Both the position numbers and the translations under genes were made by a program. Below are positions 9,202-17,299 of a DNA stretch of 64,000 nucleotides, in pieces. The notes under the pieces were generated by a model. It was not told where the DNA came from and ran no database searches. It saw only the letters and a list, made by a program, of their open reading frames with translations. Positions within the stretch are counted from its first letter, which is position 1. Each line of letters starts with the position of its first letter. Source of the stretch: Mesorhizobium sangaii (GTDB lineage Bacteria > Pseudomonadota > Alphaproteobacteria > Rhizobiales > Rhizobiaceae); NCBI RefSeq assembly GCF_014207355.1, contig NZ_JACHEF010000001.1:1619812-1683811 (forward strand). The letters are read 5' to 3'.

Positions 9202-9657
9202 ATGACCATGGCACAGCAGAATCTGGTGGTTTGCAGCAAGTGCGGTGGGGTCAACCGCTTGCCGCCGGTCCGCAATGCCATGGAGGCGAAATGCGGAAAG
9301 TGCGGGAATCGGCTGTTTTCGGGTCACCCGGAAGACGTCGACACCCGAGTTTTCGATTGTCAGATCGCTCGCAGCAGCCTTCCAGTTGTCGTCGACGTCT
9401 GGGCACCGTGGTGTGGCCCCTGCAAGATGATGGCGCCGGCTTACAATGCGGCAGCAAATGAACTGGAGCCGCATGTTCGCCTGGTCAAACTCAATTCCGA
9501 CAATGAGCAGGCTGTTGCGGCCAGGCTCGGCATTCGCAGCATCCCGACCATGATCCTCTTTCACGGCGGACGCGAAATCGCGCGCACATCCGGCGCAATG
9601 ACGGCAGGCCAGATCGTCAGGTGGGTTCGCGACCGCCTGCCGACGGTCGCCGCCTGA
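9202..9657 (+). CDS. trxC: Thioredoxin 2 (TrxC type, zinc-ribbon)
   Basis: A 151-residue cytoplasmic disulfide reductase. The N-terminus carries a zinc ribbon with two CxxC pairs (VVCSKCGG near 11-14 and AKCGKCGN near 30-33), which marks TrxC rather than TrxA. The active site is APWCGPCKMMAP and the cis-proline is in RSIPTMILF. The start at 9202 (MTMAQQN) or 9208 (MAQQN) cannot be decided because no clear ribosome-binding site is present. It sits 21 bp behind the metal ATPase and 14 bp before the MgtC-like gene, so it is part of the same redox/metal operon. Confidence 0.9.
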   Translation: MTMAQQNLVVCSKCGGVNRLPPVRNAMEAKCGKCGNRLFSGHPEDVDTRVFDCQIARSSLPVVVDVWAPWCGPCKMMAPAYNAAANELEPHVRLVKLNSDNEQAVAARLGIRSIPTMILFHGGREIARTSGAMTAGQIVRWVRDRLPTVAA

Positions 9658-9671
9658 ACGTCGCCGCGCCA

Positions 9672-10925
9672 ATGGATCCGCTCATCGCCCGGCTCGGACT
9701 TGCCCTCGCGATAGGTCTCCTCGTCGGCTTGGAGCGTGGCTGGCAGGAGCGGGATGCGCCCGCTCGCAGTCGCACGGCCGGCATCCGGACATTCGGCATA
9801 TCCGGCCTGCTCGGCGGCGTTCTCGCCGCGCTCGCCAACGCACTCGGAGCAGTATCCGTGCTGGTCGGTGGATTCATCGCCTTTGCGGCAATCTTCGCTT
9901 GGTACAAGGCCCGCGAGGCCGCCCATGATGAGGATTTCAGTGTCACGAGCGTGATCGCCGGCCTTGGCGTTTTCGCTCTTGGGTCGCTTGCCGTCGCCGG
10001 CGATTATCGGGCTGCTGCTGCCGGTGGGGCGGCATTGGCAGCAATCCTGGCCAGCCGCGAGGTCCTGCACGGTCTTTTGAAGCGACTGACCTGGGTTGAA
10101 CTGCGCTCGGCGCTGATCCTGGCGGTGATGACGGCGATCGTTCTGCCCCTGCTGCCAAACCGGACGATGGACCCGTGGGGCGGTTTCAATCCTTGGGAAG
10201 TCTGGTTCCTGACAGTGCTGATGGCCTCGATTTCGTTCGCCGGCTATGTGGCTGTTCGCATCCTGGGCAATACGCGTGGTCTCCTCGTCAGCTCGCTCGC
10301 TGGTGCGATCGTCTCTTCCACCGCCGTGACCCTGGCACTTGCCCGCAATGCGGTGTCGACAAGCAATCCGCTGCCGCTCGCAGGCGCGGCATCGCTGGCC
10401 GCCATGGTTTCGGTACTGCGCGTCTGCACTGTGGTTCTGATCATCGAGCCAAGCGTGTTGGCCTCGGTCGCCATTCCGACAATTGCCGCGGCCCTCGCAT
10501 TCGCTGCCAGCGGAACACTGCTGCTCACTCGCGACAGAGGGTATGGCGAAGGGAGCGCTATCGCGCGCAATCCATTCGAACTGGGCCCGCTACTGCTATT
10601 CGCCTTGCTCTTTGCGATCGTCGCGACCGCGAGTGCCGGGTTGGCCGCTCAATTTGGAGGGCGCGGCTTGCTGGCGAGTTCTGCGCTGGCAGGCACATTC
10701 GATGTCGATGTCTCGGTGCTTGGCGCGCTGCGGCTGGTCAAGCATTCCGTATCTGTCGAGACCGTGGGCCAAGCCGTTCTCGCAGCGCTGGCAGCAAACG
10801 CGATCGGCCGCCTGTCGCTCGCAATATTTGCCGGGCGGGTCAGATTCTGGCTGCCACTGGCCGTCGCAACCCTGATCGCCGCGACCGCAGGCTACGGCGC
10901 GATGCTGCTGCTGCCGAGCCTCTGA
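9672..10925 (+). CDS. MgtC/SapB N-terminal plus DUF4010 membrane protein
   Basis: A 417-residue integral membrane protein with about a dozen hydrophobic helices. Residues 1-130 form the MgtC/SapB domain (LGLALAIGLLVGLERGWQER, with the characteristic ER-W pair and RTFGISGLLGG). The remainder is a DUF4010 domain. The ATG at 9672 is chosen because the protein then begins MDPLIARLGLALAIG as in homologues. MgtC proteins are tied to magnesium homeostasis and stress survival, but the function of the DUF4010 fusion is not known. It is the last gene of the DUF302-ATPase-thioredoxin cluster. Confidence 0.85.
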   Translation: MDPLIARLGLALAIGLLVGLERGWQERDAPARSRTAGIRTFGISGLLGGVLAALANALGAVSVLVGGFIAFAAIFAWYKAREAAHDEDFSVTSVIAGLGVFALGSLAVAGDYRAAAAGGAALAAILASREVLHGLLKRLTWVELRSALILAVMTAIVLPLLPNRTMDPWGGFNPWEVWFLTVLMASISFAGYVAVRILGNTRGLLVSSLAGAIVSSTAVTLALARNAVSTSNPLPLAGAASLAAMVSVLRVCTVVLIIEPSVLASVAIPTIAAALAFAASGTLLLTRDRGYGEGSAIARNPFELGPLLLFALLFAIVATASAGLAAQFGGRGLLASSALAGTFDVDVSVLGALRLVKHSVSVETVGQAVLAALAANAIGRLSLAIFAGRVRFWLPLAVATLIAATAGYGAMLLLPSL

Positions 10926-10949
10926 GAGAAACGAGACTTTCAAGCCTTC

Positions 10950-10963
10950 TTGATGCGGATCAA
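10950..10963. promoter_or_regulatory. FNR/FixK box TTGAT-GCGG-ATCAA
   Basis: A perfect TTGAT-N4-ATCAA palindrome 25 bp after the MgtC-like gene and centred about 55 bp before the ATG at 11012. It probably drives the 11012 gene and the oxidoreductase gene behind it. Confidence 0.85.
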
Positions 10964-11011
10964 GGCCAGGTTCCGTGGTCACTCTATGAAACTTCCTGAA
11001 AGGAGTTCGCC

Positions 11012-11398
11012 ATGACCAGTTTGAAGGACCTCACCCCAAAGTTTCGCAATGTCCGGCTGCTGCTCGCGCGCGAGAAAGGCCACCCGGAGGGCGACCGCGA
11101 AGAGGGCTATGACGTGCTGGCTCCATTGACCGGCGAAGGCCGGATCGATGCGGAAGAGTGGAAATCGCATAGGGCCGCTTGCCGTGTTCGCCGGTTTCGC
11201 CCCGATGAGGAGGATCTGATCGGCCAGCTGAAGCGCAAGCCCGGCGGACAGTGGTATTTTGACTACGCCGAAGGCGACCGCGACGACGAAATCGGCTTTC
11301 ATCTCGGGGACGAACGGTTCGTGACCGGTGAATATGTGTCGATCGAGCGCAACGGTGCCATGCACACCTTCCAGGTGGCACGGGTCGAACGGCCTTGA
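11012..11398 (+). CDS. Conserved hypothetical protein of the FixK island
   Basis: A 128-residue soluble, charged protein (MTSLKDLTPKFRNVRLLLAR start) with no signal peptide and no motif that I recognise. The second half, with GFHLGDERFVTGEYVSIERN, could be a small beta-barrel. An AAAGGAG site 7 bases before the ATG and a perfect FixK box support the start and expression. It is followed 32 bp later by the NAD(P)H oxidoreductase gene. Function unknown. Confidence 0.8.
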   Translation: MTSLKDLTPKFRNVRLLLAREKGHPEGDREEGYDVLAPLTGEGRIDAEEWKSHRAACRVRRFRPDEEDLIGQLKRKPGGQWYFDYAEGDRDDEIGFHLGDERFVTGEYVSIERNGAMHTFQVARVERP

Positions 11399-11430
11399 CG
11401 CCTCGGGGCCAGGCTCCCTGGGAGTAGACC

Positions 11431-12020
11431 ATGTCGCGACGCATCCTGATTGTGGTCGGCCATCCCGACCCGTCGCCAGACCGGCTCTGCCGCGGTCTTG
11501 CCAACGCCTATGGCGAAGGCGCGGAAAAGGCGCGGCACGCTGTCCGCCGGGTCGATCTGGCAGCACTTGATTTTCCGATGCTGCGGACGATGCAGGATTT
11601 CGAACATGGTGCGGTTCCCGACGAGTTGAAGGATGCAGCCGAGGCGATCGTGTGGGCGGAGTACATCGTCTTTGTCTTCCCACTGTGGCTCGGAACCATG
11701 CCGGCAATGCTCAAGGCATTTCTGGAACAGGTCATGCGGCCGGGCACGGCCTTTGCGTACCCGGACAAGAGCGGCGGCTTCACCAGGACACTGTTCGCGG
11801 CCGCTCGGCGCGCGTGGTGGTGACGATGGGCATGCCTTCCGCTCTTTACCGGCTATGGTTCCTCGGACACGGCATCGCCGGCATGCGGCGAAGTATTCTC
11901 CGTTTTGTCGGCATCAGTCCGGTGCGCGAGACCTTGTACGGCATGGTCGCTGGCGCCAGCGATGCGACCCGCGCGAAGTGGATCAGCCAGATGCGCAGTC
12001 TCGGCGAGCGAGCGCTTTAG
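11431..12020 (+). pseudogene. NAD(P)H oxidoreductase with flavodoxin-like fold, frameshifted
   Basis: The first frame (MSRRILIVVGHPDPSPDRL, then VFVFPLWLGTMPAMLKAFLEQVM) is a flavodoxin_2/NQO1-like domain that stops at 11823. The following residues of the family, RVVVTMGMPSALYRLWFLGH to SLGERAL, are intact in the next frame and end at 12020. The break is at about 11797-11803: adding one G to TTCGCGGCCGC gives FAGRSARVVVTMG and a normal 197-residue protein. FMN-dependent quinone reduction is the likely ancestral activity. It is a true pseudogene or a G-run sequence error. Confidence 0.85.
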
Positions 12021-12137
12021 CGCGGCGATCCGAACCCAGCACTCAGACACTTCGTGCGGTGCGCCGCCGGCAAAACTAGCGACCCGCAAGCATCGAAAAG
12101 GCGACAGCGCAGCTTTCCGGCCAAGGCGCTCCCTGCT

Positions 12138-12635
12138 TCATGGAGTGACGGTAAATTCAGCCCACATGCCGGCACCATAGTGGCCTGGCACGTTGCAGAT
12201 AAGCAGGTACTTTCCAGCCTTCAGATCGACGGTCAATGTGCCTGATTTGCCGGGATCGAGCTCCGACACCTCGCCCTTATCGCCGGATTTGTCTTCGTCG
12301 ACCCGGTTCTCGGCCTCAAGGTAAGGAAGTGGCTTGCCGGGTTCGGCTAGGTACATCACGATCATTTCGTGGACGGTGTCCTTGGAGTCGTTGATCACTT
12401 TGAATGTGACCTCCCCGGCCTTCACGGCACCCGGCGAAGCCTTGATGCCCATCGTCGCCTTGGCGAGATCGAGTCCGGCCGCCGCATAGGCGAGCCCCAT
12501 CGGCATCTCCATACTCGCGCCCTTGTCCCACAGCGAGATCTGGACAAGCGAAGCAGCTTGGACGACGCCGGCACTGCCGGCCATGAGCATCGCCGCGGCA
12601 AACCCGAGCGCTGCTCTCCTCAACATGGTTCTCAT
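12138..12635 (-). CDS. Periplasmic cupredoxin-domain protein
   Basis: The ATG at 12635 follows AAGGAG, giving 165 residues. Residues 1-28 are a Sec signal ending in VVQA. The C-terminal cupredoxin domain carries a type 1 copper site: His in TVHEMIV and Cys, His and Met in CNVPGHYGAGM, the spacing of plastocyanin-like proteins. The acidic middle segment (RVDEDKSGDKGEVSEL) is typical of stand-alone cupredoxins of copper handling or nitrite/NO metabolism. The FixK box at 12714-12727 points to low-oxygen expression. It could donate electrons to a reductase outside the window or store copper. Confidence 0.85.
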   Translation of the reverse strand: MRTMLRRAALGFAAAMLMAGSAGVVQAASLVQISLWDKGASMEMPMGLAYAAAGLDLAKATMGIKASPGAVKAGEVTFKVINDSKDTVHEMIVMYLAEPGKPLPYLEAENRVDEDKSGDKGEVSELDPGKSGTLTVDLKAGKYLLICNVPGHYGAGMWAEFTVTP

Positions 12636-12713
12636 GGCAATCTCCTTCAGGACGGCAGCCAAAGTGCTCTACGTCCCAGCCGTCATCCTGCTCGCGGCGT
12701 CACCCCGCCGTCG

Positions 12714-12727
12714 TTGCGCCAGATCAA
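12714..12727. promoter_or_regulatory. FNR/FixK box TTGCG-CCAG-ATCAA
   Basis: Fits TTG(A/C)-N6-TCAA and is centred about 85 bp before the ATG of the leftward cupredoxin gene. Confidence 0.75.
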
Positions 12728-12851
12728 ACCGACCGGCGCCAGCCCATCTGCGGCGCGGATGCAGCTGTCAGGTTGAATTGGCTATGTCGCACCAACGACG
12801 GTGAAACCGCAGGCGCAACATTCGCGCCCAACCTCCCCGACGGGAGCCATC

Positions 12852-12911
12852 ATGTATCGTACACTCATTCTCGCCGCTCTCGCTGGCGGCAATGACCTAA
12901 GCCATCATTGA
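12852..12911 (+). other. Vestigial 19-codon open frame
   Basis: An ATG behind GGGAG opens a 19-residue frame (MYRTLILAALAGGNDLSHH) that looks like the start of a signal peptide or USP gene and stops at 12911, inside the next FixK box. It may be what is left of a deleted gene. The rest of 12636-12949 holds only the FixK boxes; no other coding signal is seen. Confidence 0.25.
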
Positions 12912-12921
12912 TCCTGATCAA
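12908..12921. promoter_or_regulatory. FNR/FixK box TTGAT-CCTG-ATCAA without an obvious target
   Basis: A perfect palindrome located just past the stop of the kinase gene, 273 bp from the cupredoxin start. A near copy (TGAAT-CCTG-ATCAA, 12930-12943) lies 22 bp away. Neither sits at a normal distance from a start codon; the nearest gene it could serve is the cupredoxin gene from a far upstream site. Confidence 0.7.
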
Positions 12922-12949
12922 GACGCCCCTGAATCCTGATCAAAGCGCA

Positions 12950-14359
12950 TCAAAGCGGCCGTTGTCGTTGTTCCTCGACCGCCTTCAATCGGACCACTGA
13001 AACCGAGCAAAGGGCCTGTGCCACGACCTTGGTCGAGACGCTGCCGAGGTGGCGGCGGATTGCCGAGGATGCCCGCGCTCCAACGACGATGTGCCCGACG
13101 TCATTGTGCTCGGCATAGTTGAGGATCGCATCGGCGGGGCTGACCGCCTCAAGCACATGATAGCTGATGCGGTCTTCCGGCAACTGCAGTGGATGGGCCC
13201 AATCCTTGAGAGCGACGAGCCGCTTCAAATAGACCGAGCGCCCTGTTTCGTCGGTGGCCGGCGTCTCGCCGATGATTTCGGTCTTCAAGACCGTCACGCA
13301 GGCCAGCCGCGTATCGTCCCGCGAGGCCAGCACGCGGGCGGCTTCGTTGCGAACCTCGCCCGCCAGCGCATCGCTGCCATTGGCCAGGTCGACTGCGGCA
13401 AGAACAATCGACGGTCCGGCCTGTGTCCTTGTCGAACTCGGCCTGCCAACGAGCGACCTGTCGTCCGTCTTGCGAAAAAGGCTGGTGATCGCAGCCCACC
13501 CCCCCTCGTTCTGGGGCTTGCGCTTGGCAACGACCACCTGATCGGGGCTCCTCAGATCGGACAGGATGTGTGCTGCCTCGATGTATCGTTGAGACCTGTC
13601 CACTTCCATACATTTCAGAATGATGGCTTCCAACCACCGCGGAATGGCGTCGTTGATATCCCGCGGCAACCTAGGTGCATGATAGAGCCTGCGCTTCATT
13701 CCCGCCAAAGTCGCCGGCCGCCCGAACGGCTCCTCACCCGTAGCCAGCTGATAGAGGATGCAACCCAGCGCGAACAGGTCACTTGCGGGATCGGATCGCT
13801 CCCCGAGCACCTGTTCAGGTGAAATATAGGCGGCGGTGCCCATCGGCACTGAGCTTTCCGCGCCGAGAAGGTCGGGAAGCTCTGCATGTCGGGCGAGCCC
13901 GAAGTCGAGGAGCACCGCACCGCGCTTGGCGAGAATGACATTCTCTGGCTTGAGATCGAGATGTACGACCTTCTGCCGGTGCAGGGCGGCGAGCGCCGTC
14001 GCTATCTCGATGCCGATCCTTGCCACCTCGTCGACAGGCAGAGGCGCGTTACCGACGATATCTGCAAGGCCCTTTCCGACCACGAACTCCATGGCTATGT
14101 AGGGAACCTGCGCCAGGCTGCCGGATGCAGCGAAACGCGGCACATGCGGTCCCGACAGGCGTTTCAGGATCAACTCCTCCACCTCGAAACCAATAATGAC
14201 GGAAACATCCGCGCCCGGATCGAGAAAAGGGATCTTCAGCACTAGCGGAAAATCGTACCGCAGGTTGGTCGCCCGCCAAAGCGAGGCCATGCCGCCGGAG
14301 GGTAGCTTTTCGACCAGCTCGAAATCATCGATGACTGCCCCTGCGTCAAACCTTTGCAT
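12950..14359 (-). CDS. Serine/threonine protein kinase fused to a universal stress domain
   Basis: The ATG at 14359 (MQRFDAGAVIDDFELV) is preferred because it follows AAGGA and leaves the phosphatase gene free. The 469-residue protein has a Hanks-type kinase domain at about 10-260: VLKIP lysine, HLDLKPENV catalytic loop, DFGLAR metal site and a GTAAYISPEQ P+1 loop. Residues 320-465 are a UspA domain ending in DVGHIVVGARASSAIRRHLG. No transmembrane helix is seen, so it is cytoplasmic, unlike PASTA kinases. It is the second gene of a pair with a metallophosphatase. A stress-responsive signalling role is inferred. Confidence 0.85.
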   Translation of the reverse strand: MQRFDAGAVIDDFELVEKLPSGGMASLWRATNLRYDFPLVLKIPFLDPGADVSVIIGFEVEELILKRLSGPHVPRFAASGSLAQVPYIAMEFVVGKGLADIVGNAPLPVDEVARIGIEIATALAALHRQKVVHLDLKPENVILAKRGAVLLDFGLARHAELPDLLGAESSVPMGTAAYISPEQVLGERSDPASDLFALGCILYQLATGEEPFGRPATLAGMKRRLYHAPRLPRDINDAIPRWLEAIILKCMEVDRSQRYIEAAHILSDLRSPDQVVVAKRKPQNEGGWAAITSLFRKTDDRSLVGRPSSTRTQAGPSIVLAAVDLANGSDALAGEVRNEAARVLASRDDTRLACVTVLKTEIIGETPATDETGRSVYLKRLVALKDWAHPLQLPEDRISYHVLEAVSPADAILNYAEHNDVGHIVVGARASSAIRRHLGSVSTKVVAQALCSVSVVRLKAVEEQRQRPL

Positions 14360-14376
14360 CAAGTACGTATCCTTGC

Positions 14377-15120
14377 CTAGCGGCCGATCTTCAGCCGCAT
14401 GCCAAGCCATCCAGGCAGGCCGGCTGCGTGAATCTTGCGGGCTGTTTCTTCGTGATCATAGGGAACACGAACCATCGTGACCTCTTGCCGCTGCGTGTCG
14501 ACAAGAACAAAGCACGCCGCCGGGTTGCCGTCGCGCGGTTGGCCGATCGCGCCGGTTATCACCAGGTGCCGCCTCATCTCCGACAGGGGTGCGGCCACAT
14601 TGTCATGCGGCTGAAAATGCATCGGCCGGCGACCGGGCAGCGCGTAGTAGATGGCGGGAATGTGGGTGTGGCCGCAGAAAACGAAGCGGGCGTCGCTTGC
14701 CGAGAGGCAGCGTTCCGCTGAGTCCACGTCGCGTATATAGGGCCACTTTCCCGGTCGCTCCGCACTTGCGTGCACATACAGGCGGTCGTCGGATCGCAGC
14801 GAGAGCGTCAATCGCGCCAGGAAATCGAGATGTGCCGGAGCGATGCGTTCGCGAGTCCATTGGACGGCGAACCGCGCGTTCTCAGTCAAGTTGCTTAGAT
14901 TCAACGCCACTGCCTCGTCGTGGTTGCCCATGATACAAAGCGCGCCGTCAGCCACCAGATGGGCAGCCTTCTCGATCACATAGACGGGATCAGGACCGTA
15001 GCCGACCAGATCGCCGAGCAATACCAACTCGTCTGGACGACCGCGTTCGTGGACAGCTTCCAGCACCGCGTCGAACGCCTCGCGATTGGCATGGATGTCA
15101 GACAGGATTGCAATGCGCAT
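14377..15120 (-). CDS. Calcineurin-like metallophosphoesterase
   Basis: A 247-residue protein with the metallophosphoesterase motifs in order: DIHAN (SDIHANREAF), GDLVGYGPDP, GNHDEAV and the distal GHTHIPAIY. The closest group is the YfcE/DUF2233-like cytoplasmic phosphoesterases (Metallophos_2), with two-metal catalysis. It is 17 bp upstream of the kinase-USP gene on the same strand. A phosphatase that reverses the kinase is an attractive reading, but family members also hydrolyse nucleotides or phosphodiesters, so the substrate is open. Confidence 0.85.
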   Translation of the reverse strand: MRIAILSDIHANREAFDAVLEAVHERGRPDELVLLGDLVGYGPDPVYVIEKAAHLVADGALCIMGNHDEAVALNLSNLTENARFAVQWTRERIAPAHLDFLARLTLSLRSDDRLYVHASAERPGKWPYIRDVDSAERCLSASDARFVFCGHTHIPAIYYALPGRRPMHFQPHDNVAAPLSEMRRHLVITGAIGQPRDGNPAACFVLVDTQRQEVTMVRVPYDHEETARKIHAAGLPGWLGMRLKIGR

Positions 15121-15207
15121 TCAACCTTGTCCCAGAGATTGGCAAAGCATGGCAAGGCGCGTGCCGTGAGTGATTTGATAGGGCTGCGTCGCGATCATAG
15201 GGGACGG

Positions 15208-15456
15208 CTATAGCAACGTACCGTCTCTTTGGGGTGGCGCAACATGGCTGAGTGACGCCGAGTCTGCTTCAGCGTCTGCCGTCGCGCCTTTGAAAACCAG
15301 GCGTATGACAAAGACGAAGTATCCGACCTGCAGAACGACCAAGTCGATAATCGCCCAGCCCAGTGCTGTCCAGACCGAGCCCGTTGCCGCGCAGGTCCAC
15401 ACCGCGACCATGATCGCGGTGACAAACATTCCCACCAGGAATTGCGGAAGATACAT
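15208..15456 (-). CDS. SyrA/ExoX-like exopolysaccharide production repressor, small membrane protein
   Basis: An 82-residue protein starting at MYLPQFLVGMFVTAIM (15456). Two hydrophobic segments (MFVTAIMVAVWTC and IDLVVLQVGYFVFVI) with a TGSV turn between them match the small rhizobial SyrA/EPS repressor family, which alters exopolysaccharide synthesis from the inner membrane. The C-terminal tail is longer than usual. A longer frame from 15672 has no family support. The FixK box at 15556-15569 lies about 106 bp upstream, shared with fixK, so polysaccharide control may be linked to oxygen. The family call rests on recognition by eye. Confidence 0.6.
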   Translation of the reverse strand: MYLPQFLVGMFVTAIMVAVWTCAATGSVWTALGWAIIDLVVLQVGYFVFVIRLVFKGATADAEADSASLSHVAPPQRDGTLL

Positions 15457-15555
15457 CGCTGCCCACCAGCCGTTTCGATGCAAGAATTCGAAACGACTCC
15501 CTATTGCTATCGCCCAAAGCGAAGGAAGGCATAAGCGACCGGCGCGCCTGGACAC

Positions 15556-15569
15556 TTGATGTAGATCAA
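15556..15569. promoter_or_regulatory. FNR/FixK box TTGAT-GTAG-ATCAA
   Basis: A perfect palindrome midway between the divergent SyrA-like (start 15456) and fixK-like (start 15671) genes, about 106-108 bp from each start. It suggests autoregulation of the regulator and control of the small membrane protein. Confidence 0.85.
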
Positions 15570-15670
15570 CAATCCGCACGACTAGGTAGTTTCCCGTAGG
15601 GACAAAACCTAATTTCGCGGTCCCCGGATTCGCGCGATTTCTGTGCCACGGAACAACCGGGAAAACAGCC

Positions 15671-16318
15671 ATGCACGCCTACATCGCCTCCAGAATTTCA
15701 TTGCCGTCGCATTCTGCTCAGCCAGGCCTGCCGAACGTGTTCGACCCGGCGCCGCTGCAACCGGTGAGCTTTTTTCCCGCCGGCGCGGAAATTTATGCCC
15801 AAGGCGAGACGGCTGGGGCCCTCTATCAGGTCGAGTTCGGCGCGGTGCGCATCTACCGTCTGCTTGCCGACGGCCGTCGGCAGATCAGCGCCTTTCACCT
15901 TGCCGGAGAGACATTCGGGTTCGAGGCAGACGCAACACATCATTTCTTCGCAGAGGCCGTCAACGCCACAGCTGTCCGCGTTTTGCGGCTCTCTGGCGGG
16001 GCGGATATGTCCCATCAACTATTGCCTTTGGCGCTGAAGGGTTTGACCCGCGCACAGGAGCACCTCCTGGTCCTCGGCCGCCAGAACGCCATCGAACGCG
16101 TCGCCGCTTTCCTCGTCGACATGGCGGAGCGGCAGGGCGGGTTGCGGCAGGTCGAGTTGCCAATGTCGCGGATGGACATAGGCGACTATCTCGGCCTCAC
16201 CATCGAGACCGTGTCGCGGGTCTTCACCCGGCTGAAGGACAAGGGCGTCATCCGCCTGATCAACCTGCGCAGCATCGAAATCGTCAAGCAGGAGGTGTTG
16301 CAAACCTTGGGCGAATGA
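15671..16318 (+). CDS. fixK: Crp/Fnr-family regulator, FixK type
   Basis: A 215-residue protein with an N-terminal cyclic-nucleotide-binding-like beta-roll (25-120), dimer helix and C-terminal winged helix. The recognition helix in LGLTIETVSRVFTRLKDKG has the E-xx-SR residues that read TTGAT half-sites. There is no cysteine in the protein, so it cannot hold the oxygen-labile 4Fe-4S cluster of FnrN/FNR; this fits FixK, normally activated via FixLJ. A perfect box upstream suggests autoregulation. It is the likely controller of the nine boxes in this island. The exact paralogue name is uncertain. Confidence 0.8.
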   Translation: MHAYIASRISLPSHSAQPGLPNVFDPAPLQPVSFFPAGAEIYAQGETAGALYQVEFGAVRIYRLLADGRRQISAFHLAGETFGFEADATHHFFAEAVNATAVRVLRLSGGADMSHQLLPLALKGLTRAQEHLLVLGRQNAIERVAAFLVDMAERQGGLRQVELPMSRMDIGDYLGLTIETVSRVFTRLKDKGVIRLINLRSIEIVKQEVLQTLGE

Positions 16319-16347
16319 GGGCGCCTGCCTGCGCAAGAGAGACGACA

Positions 16348-16905
16348 ATGACGCCGCAGAACCGACCCCAACTCAAGGACCAGATGACGATGGACAACAC
16401 ACTTACCACCCATACCGGCTTTCACTTCGAAGTGCGCCGCGCGCGCCCTGAAGATGAGCCGACGCTGGCCGAGTTCTTCACTCATGTGACCCCGGACGAC
16501 CTGCGCTTCCGCTTTCTCGGCGCTGTGAAGGAAGTCTCGCATGATCGGCTGGTGGCGATGACGCGTTCAGACGACGCCCATATCCACAATTTTCTGGCGT
16601 TCTCGACAGACGGGATGCTGATCGCGGTTGCGACGCTGGCAAGCGATCGAGCCGATCGAAACGGCGAGGTTGCGATCTGCATTCGCCAGGATCGCAAGCA
16701 TTTGGGCGTTGGCTGGGAGCTGCTCACCTATATTGCGAAATATGGCGAGGAACTCGGCCTCAAAGCGATCGAGTCGATCGAGAGCCGTGAAAACCGTGCT
16801 GCGATCGAGGTCGAGCGCGACATGGGTTTCACCGTCACGACCGATCCCGACGATGCAACGCTTGTCCTGGTTCGGCGGGAGCTGGGGGCGCGGTCAGCCG
16901 CCTAG
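16348..16905 (+). CDS. GNAT-family N-acetyltransferase
   Basis: A 185-residue single-domain GNAT protein that starts 30 bp after the FixK-like gene. ATG at 16348 follows AAGAGAG; 16384 (MTMDNTL, behind AAGGA) is a possible alternative. The acetyl-CoA loop is in RQDRKHLGVGWELLTYI. The segment TPDDLRFRFLGAVKEVSHDRL is close to SPDDLRLRFLSPRKSFSDQML in the GNAT domain of the Pat-like protein at 4073-6754, so the two may have related peptide substrates. Target not known. Confidence 0.85.
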   Translation: MTPQNRPQLKDQMTMDNTLTTHTGFHFEVRRARPEDEPTLAEFFTHVTPDDLRFRFLGAVKEVSHDRLVAMTRSDDAHIHNFLAFSTDGMLIAVATLASDRADRNGEVAICIRQDRKHLGVGWELLTYIAKYGEELGLKAIESIESRENRAAIEVERDMGFTVTTDPDDATLVLVRRELGARSAA

Positions 16906-17119
16906 CTTTCGGTCACAGGCAAGATGACAAGTCACCGTGCAAAACATGCGATCAATCGCTAGTTGCCCCAAGGCGCCACCTCGGGAACCTGCGGAGGGAG
17001 GCACGTCGCCTCACGCAGTTCTAGGGCCTTCTCGAGTATCCGCGCCTCACGTAAGAGCGACGACCCGTTGTACGGTACAAGCAGGCCCGACCAACTCCTC
17101 TTCATCACCTCCCCAGAAC

Positions 17120-17248
17120 TTAGTTTCGCCGGCGAGCGCCTGGCGTAGCGGGTCGGTTATAAGTGATCTGTCCAAATGCCAATATGGCCGAAAAGAACAC
17201 GAATGCGAGGACTATAGAGGTTATGACTACGGTCGATTCGATAGGCAT
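17120..17248 (-). CDS. 42-residue single-pass membrane protein under a FixK box
   Basis: Starting at the ATG at 17248 behind GGAG (9-base spacing), this frame encodes 42 residues: a short N-terminus (MPIESTVV), one strongly hydrophobic helix (ITSIVLAFVFFSAILAFG) and a polar, Arg-rich tail (TPGARRRN). An upstream ATG at 17263 is in frame. A FixK box lies 52 bp upstream at the activating distance. The length and layout recall small subunits of terminal oxidases (CydX/CcoQ style), but no sequence motif proves that. The surrounding 16906-17119 has no other gene that I can support. Confidence 0.6.
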   Translation of the reverse strand: MPIESTVVITSIVLAFVFFSAILAFGQITYNRPATPGARRRN

Positions 17249-17299
17249 TGCGAGCTTCTCCATTTATGAGAAAGCTAAGCCAAGCCGCGTTTCATTGCC

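Noticed and set aside
15643..16905. 420-residue protein covering fixK and the GNAT gene
   Set aside because: The first 230 codons are an out-of-frame shadow of fixK; only the C-terminal GNAT part is real, from 16348.
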